Part shown: positions 39,001 to 53,100 of the stretch, in pieces
Layout of the letters: the number at the start of each line of letters is the position of its first letter
How positions within the stretch are numbered: the stretch's first letter is position 1
Assembly: GCA_945910005.1 (NCBI GenBank)
Contig: OX246749.1
Location: 22,588,197 to 22,652,196 of the forward strand
DNA: 64,000 bases
DNA from: Isoperla grammatica
Lineage: Eukaryota; Arthropoda; Insecta; Plecoptera; Perlodidae
Direction of reading: 5' to 3'
The notes under the pieces: generated by a model
What the model was told of the DNA's origin: nothing
Database searches by the model: none
Seen by the model: only the letters and a program-made list of their open reading frames with translations
Program-made: the position numbers and the translations under genes

Positions 39001-41152
39001 GCAACTACATGCAACATATGAAGACAACTCATGTTTCCTCGCGTGTGAAGGTGACTGTACTTGATAAACCCTGCGCTAAATCAGTGGCATGAAAGCCACT
39101 TCTTGAACATATTAGGACAACGCATGTTTTTCGCTTGTGAAGGTGACTGTACTTGATAAACCCTGCGCTAAGTCAGTGACATGAAAGCCACTTCTTAAAC
39201 ATATGAGGACAACGCATGTTTCCTCGCTTGTGAAGGTGACTGTACTTGATAAACCCTGCGCTAAGTCAGTAACATGAGAGCAACTTCATGCAACATATGA
39301 AGACAACGCATGTTTCCTCGCTTGTGATGGTGACTGTGCTTGATAAACCCTGCGCTAAGTCAGTGACATGAAAGCAACTACATGCAACATATGAGGACAA
39401 CGCATGTTTCCTCGCTTGTGAAGGTGACTGTACTTGATAAACCCTGCGCTAAGTCTGTGACATGAGAGCAACTACATGCAACATATGAAGACAACGCATG
39501 TTTCCTCGCTTGTGACGGTGACTGTACTTAATAAACCCTGCGCTAAGTCAGTGACATGAGAGCAACTACATGCAACATATTAGGACAACGCATGTTCCCT
39601 CGCTGGGAGGTGACTGTACTTGATAAACCCTGCGCTAAGTCAGTGACATGAGAGCAACTACATGCAACATATGAAGACAACGAATGTTTCCTCGCTTGTG
39701 ACGGTGACTGTACTTGATAAACCCTGCGCTATGTCAGTGACATGAGAGCAACTACATGCAACATATGAGGACAACGCATGTTTCCTCGCTTGTTACGGTG
39801 ACTGTACTTGATAAACCCTGCGCTTAGTCAGTGACATGAGAGCAACTACAAGCAACATATGAAGACAACTCATGTTTCCTCGCTTGTGAAGGTGACTGTA
39901 CTTGATAAACCCTGCGCTAAGTCAGTGACATGAAAGCCACTTCTTGAATATATTAGGACAACGCATGTTTCCTCGCTTGTGAAGGTGACTGTACTTGATA
40001 AACCCTGCGCTAAGTCAGTGACATGAGAGCAACTACATGCAACATATGAAGACAACGCATGTTTCCTCGCTTGTGACGGTGACTGTACTTGATAAACCCT
40101 GCGCTAAGTTAGTGACATGAGAGCAACTACATGCAACATATGAAGACAACGCATGTTTCCTCGCTTGTGACGGTGACTGTACTTGATAAACCCTGCGCTA
40201 AGTCAGTGACATGAGAGCAACTTCATGCATTATATGAAGACAACGCATGTTTCCTCGCTTGTGACGGTGACTGTACTTGATTAACCCAGCGCTAAGTCAA
40301 TGACATGAAAGCAACTACATGCAACATATGAAGACAACGCATGTTTCCTCGCTTGTGAAGGTGACTGTACTTGATAAACCCTGCACTAAGTCAGTGACAT
40401 GAGAGCAACTACATGCAACATATGAAGACAACGCATGTTTCCTCGCTTGTGACGGTGACTGTACTTGATAAACCCTGCGCTAAGTCAGTGACATGAGAGC
40501 AACTACATGCAACATATGAAGACAACGCATGTTTTCTCGCTTGTGAAGGTGACTGTACTTGATAAACACTGCGCTAAGTCAATGACATGAGAGCAACAAC
40601 ATGCAACATATGAAGACAACGCATGTATCCTCGCTTGTGACGGTGACTGTACTTGATAAACCCTGCGCTAAGTCAGTGACATGAGAGCAACTACATGAGA
40701 CTAATGAAGACAACGCATGTTTCTTCGCTTGTCAAGGTGACTGTACTAGATAAACCCTGCGCTAAGTCATGACATAAGAGCAACTACATGCAACATATGA
40801 AGACAACGCATGTTTCCTCGCTTGTGACGGTGACTGTACTTGATAAACCCTTCGCTAAGTCAGTGACATGAGAGTAACTACATGCAACATATGAAGACAA
40901 CGCATGTTTCCTCGCTTGTGAAGGTGACTGTACTTGATAAACCCTGCACTAAGTCAGTGACATAAGAGCAACTACATGCAACATATGAAGACAACGCATG
41001 TTTCCTCGCTTGTGATGGTGACTGTACTTGATAAACCCTGCGCTAAGTCAGTGACATGAGAGCAACTACATGCAACATATGAAGACAACGCATGTTTCCT
41101 CGCTTGTGAAGGTGACTGTACTTGATAAACCCTGCGCTAAGTCAGTAACATG
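36082..41152 (+). repeat. Extra array block inside copy 3 (source of the 5,321-bp expansion)
   Basis: Satellite that makes the third insertion interval 22,122 bp instead of 16,801 bp. It is not foreign DNA. About 35.4-38.0 kb matches 4.65-7.2 kb at offset 30,787. About 38.1-38.98 kb matches 7.2-8.1 kb at offset 30,881, after one additional 94-bp monomer carrying GATTATCC and GCGGTAAG. About 39.57-41.4 kb matches 9.26-11.1 kb at offset 30,316. A less regular stretch at about 38990-39570 separates the last two. This suggests an exchange that brought in a deleted version of the 4.6-11 kb part of the unit. Confidence 0.8.
38990..39570 (+). repeat. Irregular monomers with variants not seen elsewhere
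   Basis: Within the extra block, this short stretch carries changes I did not find elsewhere: CTCGCGTGTGAAGG, TCAGTGGCATG, a shortened GCATGTTTTTCGC monomer (about 3 bp lost), CTTCTTAAACATATGAGG and GACTGTGCTTG. It lies where the co-linearity offset changes from 30,881 to 30,316 bp, which is where an old crossover or deletion should be. Confidence 0.65.
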
Positions 41153-44100
41153 AGAGCAACTACATGCAACATATGAAGACAACGCATGTTTCCTCGCTTG
41201 TGAAGGTGACTGTACTTAATAAACCCAGCGCTAAGTCAGTGACATGAGAGCAACTACATGCAACATATGAGGACAACGCATGTTTCCTCGCTTGTGAAGG
41301 TGACTGTACTTGATAAACTTTGCGCTTAGTCTGTGAAATGAGAGCAACTTCATGCAACATATGAAGACAACGCATGTTTCCTCGCTTGTGAAGGTGACTG
41401 TACTCGATAAACCCTGCGCTAAGTCAGTGACATGAGAGCAACTACATGCAACATATGAAGACAACGCATGTTTCCTCGCTTGTGACGGTGACTGTACTTG
41501 ATAAACCCTCGCGCTATGTCAGTGACATGAGAGCAACTACATGCAACATATGAGGACAACGCATGTTTCTTCGCTTGTTACGGTGACTGTACTTGATAAA
41601 CCCTGCGTTTAGTCAGTGACATGAGAGCAACTACAAGCAACATATGAAGACAACTCATGTTTTCTCGCTTGTGAAGGTGACTGTACTTGATAAACCCTGC
41701 GCTAAGTCAGTGACATGAAAGCCACTTCTTGAACATATTAGGACAACGCATGTTTCCTCGCTTGTGAAGGTGACTGTACTTGATAAACCCTGCGCTAAGT
41801 CAGTGACATGAGAGCAACTACATGCAACAAATGTTGACAACGCATGTTTCCTACTTGTGACGGTGACTGTACGTGATAAACCCTGCGCTAAGTCAGTGAC
41901 ATGAGAGCAACTACATGCAACATATGAAGACAACGCATGTTTCCTCGCTTGTGAAGGTGACTGTACTTGATAAACCCTGCGCTAAGTCAGTGACATAAGA
42001 GCAACTACATGCAACATATGAAGACAACGCATGTTTCCTCGCTTGTGAAGGTGACTGTACTTGATAAACCCTGCACTAAGTCAGTGACATGAGAGCAACT
42101 ACATGCAACATATGAAGAAAACGCATGTTTTCTCGCTTCTGACGGTGACTGTACTTGATAAACCCTGCGCTAAGTCAGTAACATGAGAGCAACTACATAC
42201 AACATATGAACACAACGCATGTTTTCTCGCTTGTGAAGGTGACTGTACTTGATAAACCCTGCGCTAAGTCAGTGACATGAGAGCAACTACATGCAACATA
42301 TGAAGACAACGCATGTTTCCTCGCTTGTGACGGTGACTGTACGTGATAAACCCTGCGCTAAGTCAGTGACATGAGAGCAACTACATGCAACATATGAAGA
42401 CAACGCATGTTTCCTCGCTTGTGAAGGTGACTGTACTTGATAAACCCTGCGCTAAGTCAGTGACATGAGAGAAACTACATGCAACATATGAAGACAACGC
42501 ATGTTTCCTCGCTTGTGAAAGTGACTGTACTTGATAAACCCTGCGCTAAACAGTGACATGAGAGCAACTACATGCAACATATGAAGACAACGCATGTTTC
42601 CTCGCTTGTGACGGTGACTGTACTAGATAAACCCTGCGCTAAGTCAGTGACATGAGAGCAACTACATGCAACATATGAAGACAACGCATGTTTCCTCGAT
42701 TGTGAAGGTGACTGTACTTGATAAACCCTGCGAGAAGTCAGTGACATGAGAGCAACAACATGCAACATATGAAGACAACGCATCATTCCTCGCTTGTGAC
42801 GGTGACTGTACGTGATAAACCCTGCGCTAAGTCAGTGACATGAGAGTAACTACATGCAACATATGAAGACAACGCATGTTTCCTCGCTTGTGACGGTGAC
42901 TGTACTTGATAAACCCTGCGCTAAGTCAATGACATGAGAGCAACTTTATGCAACATATGAAGACAACGCATGTATCCTCGCTTGTGACGGTGACTGTACT
43001 TGATAAACCCTGCGCTAAGTCAGTGACATGAGAGCAACTACATGAGACTAATGAAGACAACGCATGTTTCTTCGCTTGTGAAGGTGACTAAACTAGATAA
43101 ACCCTGCGCTAAGTCATGACATAAGAGCAACTACATGCAACATATGAAGACAACGCATGTTTCCTCGCTTGTGACGGTGACTGTACTTGATAAACCCTTC
43201 GCTAAGTCAGTGACATGAGAGTAACTACATGCAACATATGAAGACAACGCATGTTTCCTCGCTTGTGAAGGTGACTGTACTTGATAAACCCTGCACTAAG
43301 TCAGTGACATAAGAGCAACTACATGCAACATATGAAGACAACGCATGTTTCCTCGCTTGTGATGGTGACTGTACTTGATAAACCCTGCGCTAAGTCAGTG
43401 ACATGAGAGCAACTACATGCAACATATGAAGACAACGCATGTTTCCTCGCTTGTGAAGGTGACTGTACTTGATAAACCCTGCGCTAAGTCAGTAACATGA
43501 GAGCAACTACATGCAACATATGAAGACAACGCATGTTTCCTCGCTTGTGATGGTGACTGTACTTGATAAACCCTGCTCTAAGTCAGTGACATGAGAGCAA
43601 CTACATGCAACATATGAGGACAACGCATGTTTCCTCGCTTGTGAAGGTGACTGTACTTGATAAACTCTGCGCTAAGTCTGTAAAATGAGAGCAACTTCAT
43701 GCAACATATGAAGACAACGCATGTTTCCTCGCTTGTGAAGGTGACTGTACTTGATAAACCCTGCGCTAAGTCAGTGACATGAGAGCAACTACATGCAACA
43801 TATGAAGACAACGCATGTTTCCTCGCTTGTGACGGTGACTGTACTTGATAAACCCTGCGCTAAGTCAGTGACATGAGAGCAACTACATGCAACATATTAG
43901 GACAACGCATGTTCCCTCGCTGGGAAGGTGACTGTACTTGATAAACCCTGCGCTAAGTCAGTGACATGAGAGCAACTACATGCAACATATGAAGACAACT
44001 TATGTTTCCTCGCTTGTGACGGTGACTGTACTTGATAAACCCTGCGCTATGTCAGTGACATGAGAGCAACTACATGCAACATATGAGGACAACGCATGTT

Positions 44101-47100
44101 TCCTCGCTTGTGAAGGTTACTGTACTTGATAAACCCTGCGCTAAGTCAGTGACATGAAAGCAACTTCTTGAACATATTAGGACAACGCATGTTTCCTCGC
44201 TTGTGAAGGTGACTGTACTTGATAAACCCTGCGCTAAGTCAGTGACATGAGAGCAACTACATGCAACATATGAAGACAACGCATGTTTCCTCGCTTGTGA
44301 CGGTGACTGTACTTGATAAACCCTGCGCTAAGTTAGTGACATGAGAGCAACTACATGCAACATATGAGGACAACGCATGTTTCCTCGCTTGTGACGGTGA
44401 CTGTACTTGATAAACTCTGCGTTAAGTCAGTGCCATGAGAGCAACTTCATGCATTATATGAAGACAACGCATGTTTCCTCGCTTGTTACGGTGACTGTAC
44501 TTGATAAACCCAGCGCTAAGTCAAAGACATGAGAGCAACTACATGCAACATATGAGGACAACGCTTGTTTCCTCGCTTGTGACGGTGACTGTACTAGATA
44601 AACCCTGCGCTAAGTCATGACATAAGAGCAACTACATGCAACATATGAAGACAACGCATGTTTCCTCGCTTGTGAAGGTGACTGTACATGATAAACCCTG
44701 CGCTAAGTCAGTAACATGAGAGCAACTACATGCAACATATGAAGACAACGCATGTTTCCTCGCTTGTGAAGGTGACTGTACTTGATAAACCCTGCGCTAA
44801 GTCAGTGACATGAGAGCAACTACATGCAACGTATGAGGACAACGCATGTTTCCTCGCTTGTGAAGGTAACTGTACTTGATAAACCCTGCGCTAAGTCTGT
44901 GAAATGAGAGCAACTTCATGCAACATATGAAGACAACGCATGTTTCCTCGCTTGTGAAGGTGACTGTACTTGATAAACCCTGCGCTAAGTCAGTGACATG
45001 AGAGCAACTACATGCAACATATGAAGACAACGCATGTTTCCTCGCTTGTGACGGTGACTGTACTTGATAAACCCTGCGCTAAGTCAGTGACATGAGAGCA
45101 ACTACTTGCAACATATTAGGACAACGCATGTTCCCTCGCTGGGAAGGTAACTGTACTTGATAGACCCTGCGCTAAGTCAGTGACATGAGAGCAGCTACAT
45201 GCAACATATGAAGACAACGCATGTTTCCTCGCTTGTGACGGTGACTGTACTTGATAAACCCTGCGCTATGTCAGTGACATGAGAGCAACTACATGCAACA
45301 TATGAGGACAACGCATGTTTCCTCGCTTGTGACGGTGACTGTACTTGATAAACCCTGCGCTATGTCAGTGACATGAGAGCAACTACATGCAACATATGAG
45401 GACAACGCATGTTTCCTCGCTTGTGAAGGTTACTGTACTTGATAAACCCTGCGCTAAGTCAGTGACATGAAAGCAACTTCTTGAACATATTAGGACAACG
45501 CATGTTTCCTTGCTTGTGAAGGTGACTGTACTTGATAAACCCTGCGCTAAGTCAGTGACATGAGAGCAACTACATGCAACATATGAAGACAACGCATGTT
45601 TCCTCGCTTGTGACGGTGACTGTACTTGATAAACCCTGCGCTAAGTTAGTGACATAAGAGCAACTACATGCAACATATGAGGACAACGCATGTTTCCTCG
45701 CTTGTGACGGTGACTGTACTTGATAAACTCTGCGTTAAGTCAGTGCCATGAGAGCAATGTATGTTTCCTCGCTTGTTACGGTGACTGTACTTGATAAACC
45801 CTGCGCTATGTCAGTGACATGAGAGCAACTACATGCAACAAATGAGGACAACGCATGTTTCCTCGCTTGTGAAGGTTACTGTACTTGATAAACCCTGCGC
45901 TAAGTCAGTGACATGAAAGCAACTTCTTGAACATATTAGGACAACGCATGTTTCCTCGCTTGTGAAGGTGAATGTACTTGATAAACCCTGCGCTAAGTCA
46001 GTGACATGAGAGCAACTACATGCAACATATGAAGACAACGCATGTTTTCTCGCTTGTGACGGTGACTGTACTTGATAAACCCTGCGCTAAGTCATGACAT
46101 AAGAGCAACTACATGCAACATATGAAGACAACGCATGTTTCCTCGCTTGTGAAGGTGACTGTACTTGATAAACCCTGCACTAAGTCAGTGACATGAGAGC
46201 AACTACATGCAACATATGAAGACAACGCATGTTTCCTCGCTTGTGACGGTGACTGTACTTGATAAACCCTGCGCTAAGTCAGTGACAAGAGAGCAACTAC
46301 ATGCAACATATGAAGACAATACATGTTTCCTCGCTTGTGAAGGTGACTGTACATGATAAGCCCTGCGCTAAGTCAGTGACATGAGAGCAACTACATGCAA
46401 CATATTAGGACAACGCATGTTACCTCGCTGGGAAGGTGACTGTACTTGATAAACCCTGCGCTAAGTCAGTGACATGAGAGCAACTACATGCGACATCTGA
46501 AGACAACGCATGTTCCCTCGCTTGTGACGGTGACTGTACTTGATAAACCCTGCGCTAAGTCAGTGACATGAGAGCAACTATATGCAACATATGAGGACAA
46601 CGCATGTTTCCTCGCTTGTGAAGGTGACTGTACTTGATAAACCCTGCACTAAGTCAGTGACATGAGAGCAACTACATGCAACATATGAGGACAACGCATG
46701 TTTTCTCGCTTGTTACGGTGACTGTACTTGATAAACCCTGCGTTTAGTCAGTGACATGAGAGCAACTACAAGGAACATATGAAGACAACTCATGTTTCCT
46801 CGCTTGTGAAGGTGACTGTACTTGATAAACCCTGCGCTGAATCAGTGACATGAAAGCCACTTCTTGAACATATTAGGACAACGCATGTTTCCTCGCTTGT
46901 GAAGGTGACTGTACTTGATAAACCCTGCACTAAGTCAGTGACATGAGAGCAACTACATGCAACATATAAAGAAAACGCATGTTTTCTCGCTTCTGACGGT
47001 GACTGTACTTGATAAACCCTGCGCTAAGTCAGTAACATGAGAGCAACTACATACAACATATGAACACAACGCATGTTTTCTCGCTTGTGAAGGTGACTGT

Positions 47101-50100
47101 ACTTGATAAACCCTGCGCTAAGTCAGTGACATGAGAGCAACTACATGCAACATATGAAGACAACGCATGTTTCCTCGCTTGTGACGGTGACTGTACGTGA
47201 TAAACCCTGCGCTAAGTCAGTGACATGAGAGCAACTACATGCAACATATGAAGACAACGCATGTTTCCTCGCTTGTGAAGGTGACTGTACTTGATAAACC
47301 CTGCGCTAAGTCAGTGACATGAGAGAGACTACATGCAACATATGAAGACAACGCATGTTTCCTCGCTTGTGAAAGTGACTGTACTTGATAAACCCTGCGC
47401 TAAACAGTGACATGAGAGCAACTACATGCAACATATGAAGACAACGCATGTTTCCTCGCTTGTGACGGTGACTGTACTAGATAAACCCTGCGCTAAGTCA
47501 GTGACATGAGAGCAACTACATGCAACATATGAAGACAACGCATGTTTCCTCGATTGTGAAGGTGACTGTACTTGATAAACCCTGCGAGAAGTCAGTGACA
47601 TGAGAGCAACTACATGCAACATATGAAGACAACGCATCATTCCTCGCTTGTGACGGTGACTGTACGTGATAAACCCTGCGCTAAGTCAGTGACATGAGAG
47701 CAACTACATGCAACATATGAAGACAACGCATGTTTCCTCGCTTGTGACGGTGACTGTACTTGATAAACCCTGCGCTAAGTCAGTGACATGAGAGCAACTA
47801 CATGCAACATATGAAGACAACGCATGTTTCCTACTTGTGACGGTGACTGTACGTGATAAACCCTGCATTAAGTCAGTGACATGAGAGCAACTACATGCAA
47901 CATATGAAGACAACGCATGTTTCCTCGCTTGCGCAGGTGACTGTACTTGATAAACCCTGCACTAAGTCAGTGACATGAGAGCAACTACATGCAACATATG
48001 AAGACAACGAATGTTTCCTCGCTTGTGAAAGTGACTGTACTTGATAAACCCATCGCTAAGTCAGTGACATGAGAGCAACTACATGCAACATATGAAGACA
48101 ACGCATTTTTCCTCGCTTGTGACGGTGACTGTACTTGATAAACCCTGCGCTAAGTCAGTGACATGAGAGCAACTACATGCAACATATTAGGACAACGCAT
48201 GTTCCCTCGCTGGGAGGTGACTGTACTTGATAAACCCTGCGCTAAGTCAGTGACATGAGAGCAACTACATGCAACATATGAAGACAACGAATGTTTCGTC
48301 GCTTGTGACGGTGACTGTACTTGATAAACCCTGCGCTATGTCAGTGACATGAGAGCAACTACATGCAACATATGAGGACAACGCATGTTTCCTCGCTTGT
48401 TACGGTGACTGTACTTGATAAACCCTGCGCTTAGTCAGTGACATGAGAGAAACTACAAGCAACATATGAAGACAACTCATGTTTCCTCGCTTGTGAAGGT
48501 GACTGTACTTGATAAACCCTGCGCTAAGTCAGTGACATGAAAGCCACTTCTTGAACATATTAGGACAACGCATGTTTCCTCGCTTGTGAAGGTGACTGTA
48601 CTTGATAAACCCTGCGCTAAGTCAGTGACATGAGAGCAACTACATGCAACATATGAAGACAACGCATGTTTCCTCGCTTGTGACGGTGACTGTACTTGAT
48701 AAACCCTGCGCTAAGTTAGTGACATGAGAGCAACTACATGCAACATATGAAGACAACGCATGTTTCCTCGCTTGTGACGGTGACTGTACTTGATAAACCC
48801 TGCGCTAAGTCAGTGACATGAGAGAAACTTCATGCATTATATGAAGACAACGCATGTTTCCTCGCTTGTGACGGTGACTGTACTTGATTAACCCAGCGCT
48901 AAGTCAATGACATGAAAGCAACTACATGCAACATATGAAGACAACGCATGTTTCCTCGCTTGTGAAGGTGACTGTACTTGATAAACCCTGCACTAAGTCA
49001 GTGACATGAGAGCAACTACATGCAACATATGAAGACAACGCATGTTTCCTCGCTTGTGACGGTGACTGTACTTGATAAACCCTGCGCTAAGTCAGTGACA
49101 TGAGAGCAACTACATGCAACATATGAAGACAACGCATGTTTTCTCGCTTGTGAAGGTGACTGTACTTGATAAACACTGCGCTAAGTCAATGACATGAGAG
49201 CAACTACATGCAACATATGAAGACAACGCATGTATCCTCGCTTGTGACGGTGACTGTACTTGATAAACCCTGCGCTAAGTCAGTGACATGAGAGCAACTA
49301 CATGAGACTAATGAAGACAACGCATGTTTCTTCGCTTGTGAAGGTGACTAAACTAGATAAACCCTGCGCTAAGTCATGACATAAGAGCAACTACATGCAA
49401 CATATGAAGACAACGCATGTTTCCTCGCTTGTGACGGTGACTGTACTTGATAAACCCTTCGCTAAGTCAGTGACATGAGAGTAACTACATGCAACATATG
49501 AAGACAACGCATGTTTCCTCGCTTGTGAAGGTGACTGTACTTGATAAACCCTGCACTAAGTCAGTGACATAAGAGCAACTACATGCAACATATGAAGACA
49601 ACGCATGTTTCCTCGCTTGTGATGGTGACTGTACTTGATAAACCCTGCGCTAAGTCAGTGACATGAGAGCAACTACATGCAACATATGAAGACAACGCAT
49701 GTTTCCTCGCTTGTGAAGGTGACTGTACTTGATAAACCCTGCGCTAAGTCAGTAACATAAGAGCAACTACATGCAACATATGAAGACAACGCATGTTTCC
49801 TCGCTTGTGAAGGTGACTGTACTTGATAAACCCAGCGCTAAGTCAGTGACATGAGAGCAACTACATGCAACATATGAGGACAACGCATGTTTCCTCGCTT
49901 GTGAAGGTGACTGTACTTGATAAACTTTGCGCTAAGTCTGTGAAATGAGAGCAACTTCATGCAACATATGAAGACAACGCATGTTTCCTCGCTTGTGAAG
50001 GTGACTGTACTCGATAAACCCTGCGCTAAGTCAGTGACATGAGAGCAACAACATGCAACATATGAAGACAACGCATGTTTCCTCGCTTGTGACGGTGACT

Positions 50101-53100
50101 GTTCTTGATAAACCCTGCGCTAAGTCAGTGACATGAGAGCAACTGCATGCAACATATTAGGACAACGCATGTTCCCTCGCTGGGAAGGTGACTGTACTTG
50201 ATAAACCCTGCGCTAAGTCAGTGACATGAGAGCAACTACATGCAACATATGAAGACAACGCATGTTTCCTCGCTTGTGACGGTGACTGTACTTGATAAAC
50301 CCTGCGCTATGTCAGTGACATGAGAGCAACTACATGCAACATATGAGGACAACGCATGTTTCTTCGCTTGTTACGGTGACTGTACTTGATAAACCCTGCG
50401 TTTAGTCAGTGACATGAGAGCAACTACAAGCAACATATGAAGACAACTCATGTTTCCTCGCTTGTGAAGGTGACTGTACTTGATAAACCCTGCGCTAAGT
50501 CAGTGACATGAAAGCCACTTCTTGAACATATTAGGACAACGCATGTTTCCTCGCTTGTGAAGGTGACTGTACTTGATAAACCCTGCGCTAAGTCAGTGAC
50601 ATGAGAGCAACTACATGCAACAAATGAAGACAACGCATGTTTCCTACTTGTGACGGTGACTGTACGTGATAAACCCTGCGCTAAGTCAGTGACATGAGAG
50701 CAACTACATGCAACATATGAAGACAACGCATGTTTCCTCGCTTGTGAAGGTGACTGTACTTGATAAACCCTGCGCTAAGTCAGTGACATAAGAGCAACTA
50801 CATGCAACATATGAAGACAACGCCTGTTTCCTCGCTTGTGAAGGTGACTGTACTTGATAAACCCTGCACTAAGTCAGTGACATGAGAGCAACTACATGCA
50901 ACATATGAAGAAAACGCATGTTTTCTCGCTTCTGACGGTGACTGTACTTGATAAACCCTGCGCTAAGTCAGTAACATGAGAGCAACTACATGCAACATAT
51001 GAACACAACGCATGTTTTCTCGCTTGTGAAGGTGACTGTACTTGATAAACCCTGCGCTAAGTCAGTGACATGAGAGGAACTACATGCAACATATGAAGAC
51101 AACGCATGTTTCCTCGCTTGTGACGGTGACTGTACGTGATAAACCCTGCGCTAAGTCAGTGACATGAGAGCAACTACATGCAACATATGAAGACAACGCA
51201 TGTTTCCTCGCTTGTGAAGGTGACTGTACTTGATAAACCCTGCGCTAAGTCAGTGACATGAGAGAGACTACATGCAACATATGAAGACAACGCATGTTTC
51301 CTCGCTTGTGAAAGTGTTTGTACTTGATAAACCCTGCGCTAAACAGTGACATGAGAGCAACTACATGCAACATATGAAGACAACGCATGTTTCCTCGCTT
51401 GTGACGGTGACTGTACTAGATAAACCCTGCGCTAAGTCAGTGACATGAGAGCAACTACATGCAACATATGAAGACAACGCATGTTTCCTCGATTGTGAAG
51501 GTGACTGTACTTGATAAACCCTGCGCTAAGTCAGTGACATGAGAGCAACTACATGCAACATATGAAGACAACGCATCATTCCTCGCTTGTGACGGTGACT
51601 GTACGTGATAAACCCTGCGCTAAGTCAGTGACATGAGAGCAACTACATGCAACATATGAAGACAACGCATGTTTCCTCGCTTGTGACGGTGACTGTACTT
51701 GATAAACCCTGCGCTAAGTCAGTGACATGAGAGCAACTACATGCAACATATGAAGACAACGCATGTTTCCTACTTGTGACGGTGACTGTACGTGATAAAC
51801 CCTGCATTAAGTCAGTGACATGAGAGCAACTACATGCAACATATGAAGACAACGCATGTTTCCTCGCTTGTGCAGGTGACTGTACTTGATAAACCCTGCG
51901 CTAAGTCAGTGACATGAGAGCAACTACATGCAACATATGAAGACAACGAATGTTTCCTCGCTTGTGAAAGTGACTGTACTTGATAAACCCATCGCTAAGT
52001 CAGTGACATGAGAGCAACTACATGCAACATATGAAGACAACGCATTTTTCCTCGCTTGTGACGGTGACTGTACTTGATAAACCCTGCGCTAAGTCAGTGA
52101 CATGAGAGCAACTACATGCAACATATGAAGACAACGCATGTTTCCTCGCTTGTGAAGGTGACTGTACTTGATAAACCCTGCGCTAAGTCAGTGACATGAG
52201 AGCAACTACATGCAACATATAAAGACAACGCATGTTTCCTCGCTTGTGACGGTGACTGTACGTGATAAACCCTGCGCTAAGTCAGTGACATGAGAGCAAC
52301 TACATGCAACATATGAAGACAACGCATGTTTCCTCGCTTGTGACGGTGACTGTACTTCATAAACCCTGCGCTAAGTTAGTGACATGAGAGCAACTACATG
52401 CAACATATGAAGACAACGCATGTTTCCTACTTGTGACGGTGACTGTACGTGATAAACCCTGCGCTTAGTCAGTGACATGAGAGCAACTACTTGCAACATA
52501 TGAAGACAACGCATGTTTCCTCGCTTGTGAAGGTGACTGTACTTGATAAACCCTGCGCTAAGTCAGTGACATGAGAGCAACTACATGCAACATATGAAGA
52601 CAACGCATGTTTCCTCGCTTGTGAAGGTGACTGTACTTGATAAACCCTGCACTAAGTCAGTGACATGAGAGCAACTACATGCAACATATGAAGACAACGC
52701 ATGTTTCCTCGCTTGTGACGGTGACTGTACTTGATAAACCCTGCGCTAAGTCAGTGACATGAGAGCAACTACATGCAACATATGAAGACAACGCATGTTT
52801 TCTCGCTTGTGAAGGTGACTGTACTTGATAAACCCTGCGCTAAGTCAATGACATGAGAGCAACTTTATGCAACATATGAAGACAACGCATGTATCCTCGC
52901 TTGTGACGGTGACTGTACTTGATAAACCCTGCGCTAAGTCAGTGACATGAGAGCAACTACATGAGACTAATGAAGACAACGCACTTTTCTTCGCTTGTGA
53001 AGGTGACTGTACTAGATAAACCCTGCGCTAAGTCATGACAGAAGAGCAACTACATGCAACATATGAAGACAACGCATGTTTCCTCGCTTGTGACGGTGAC

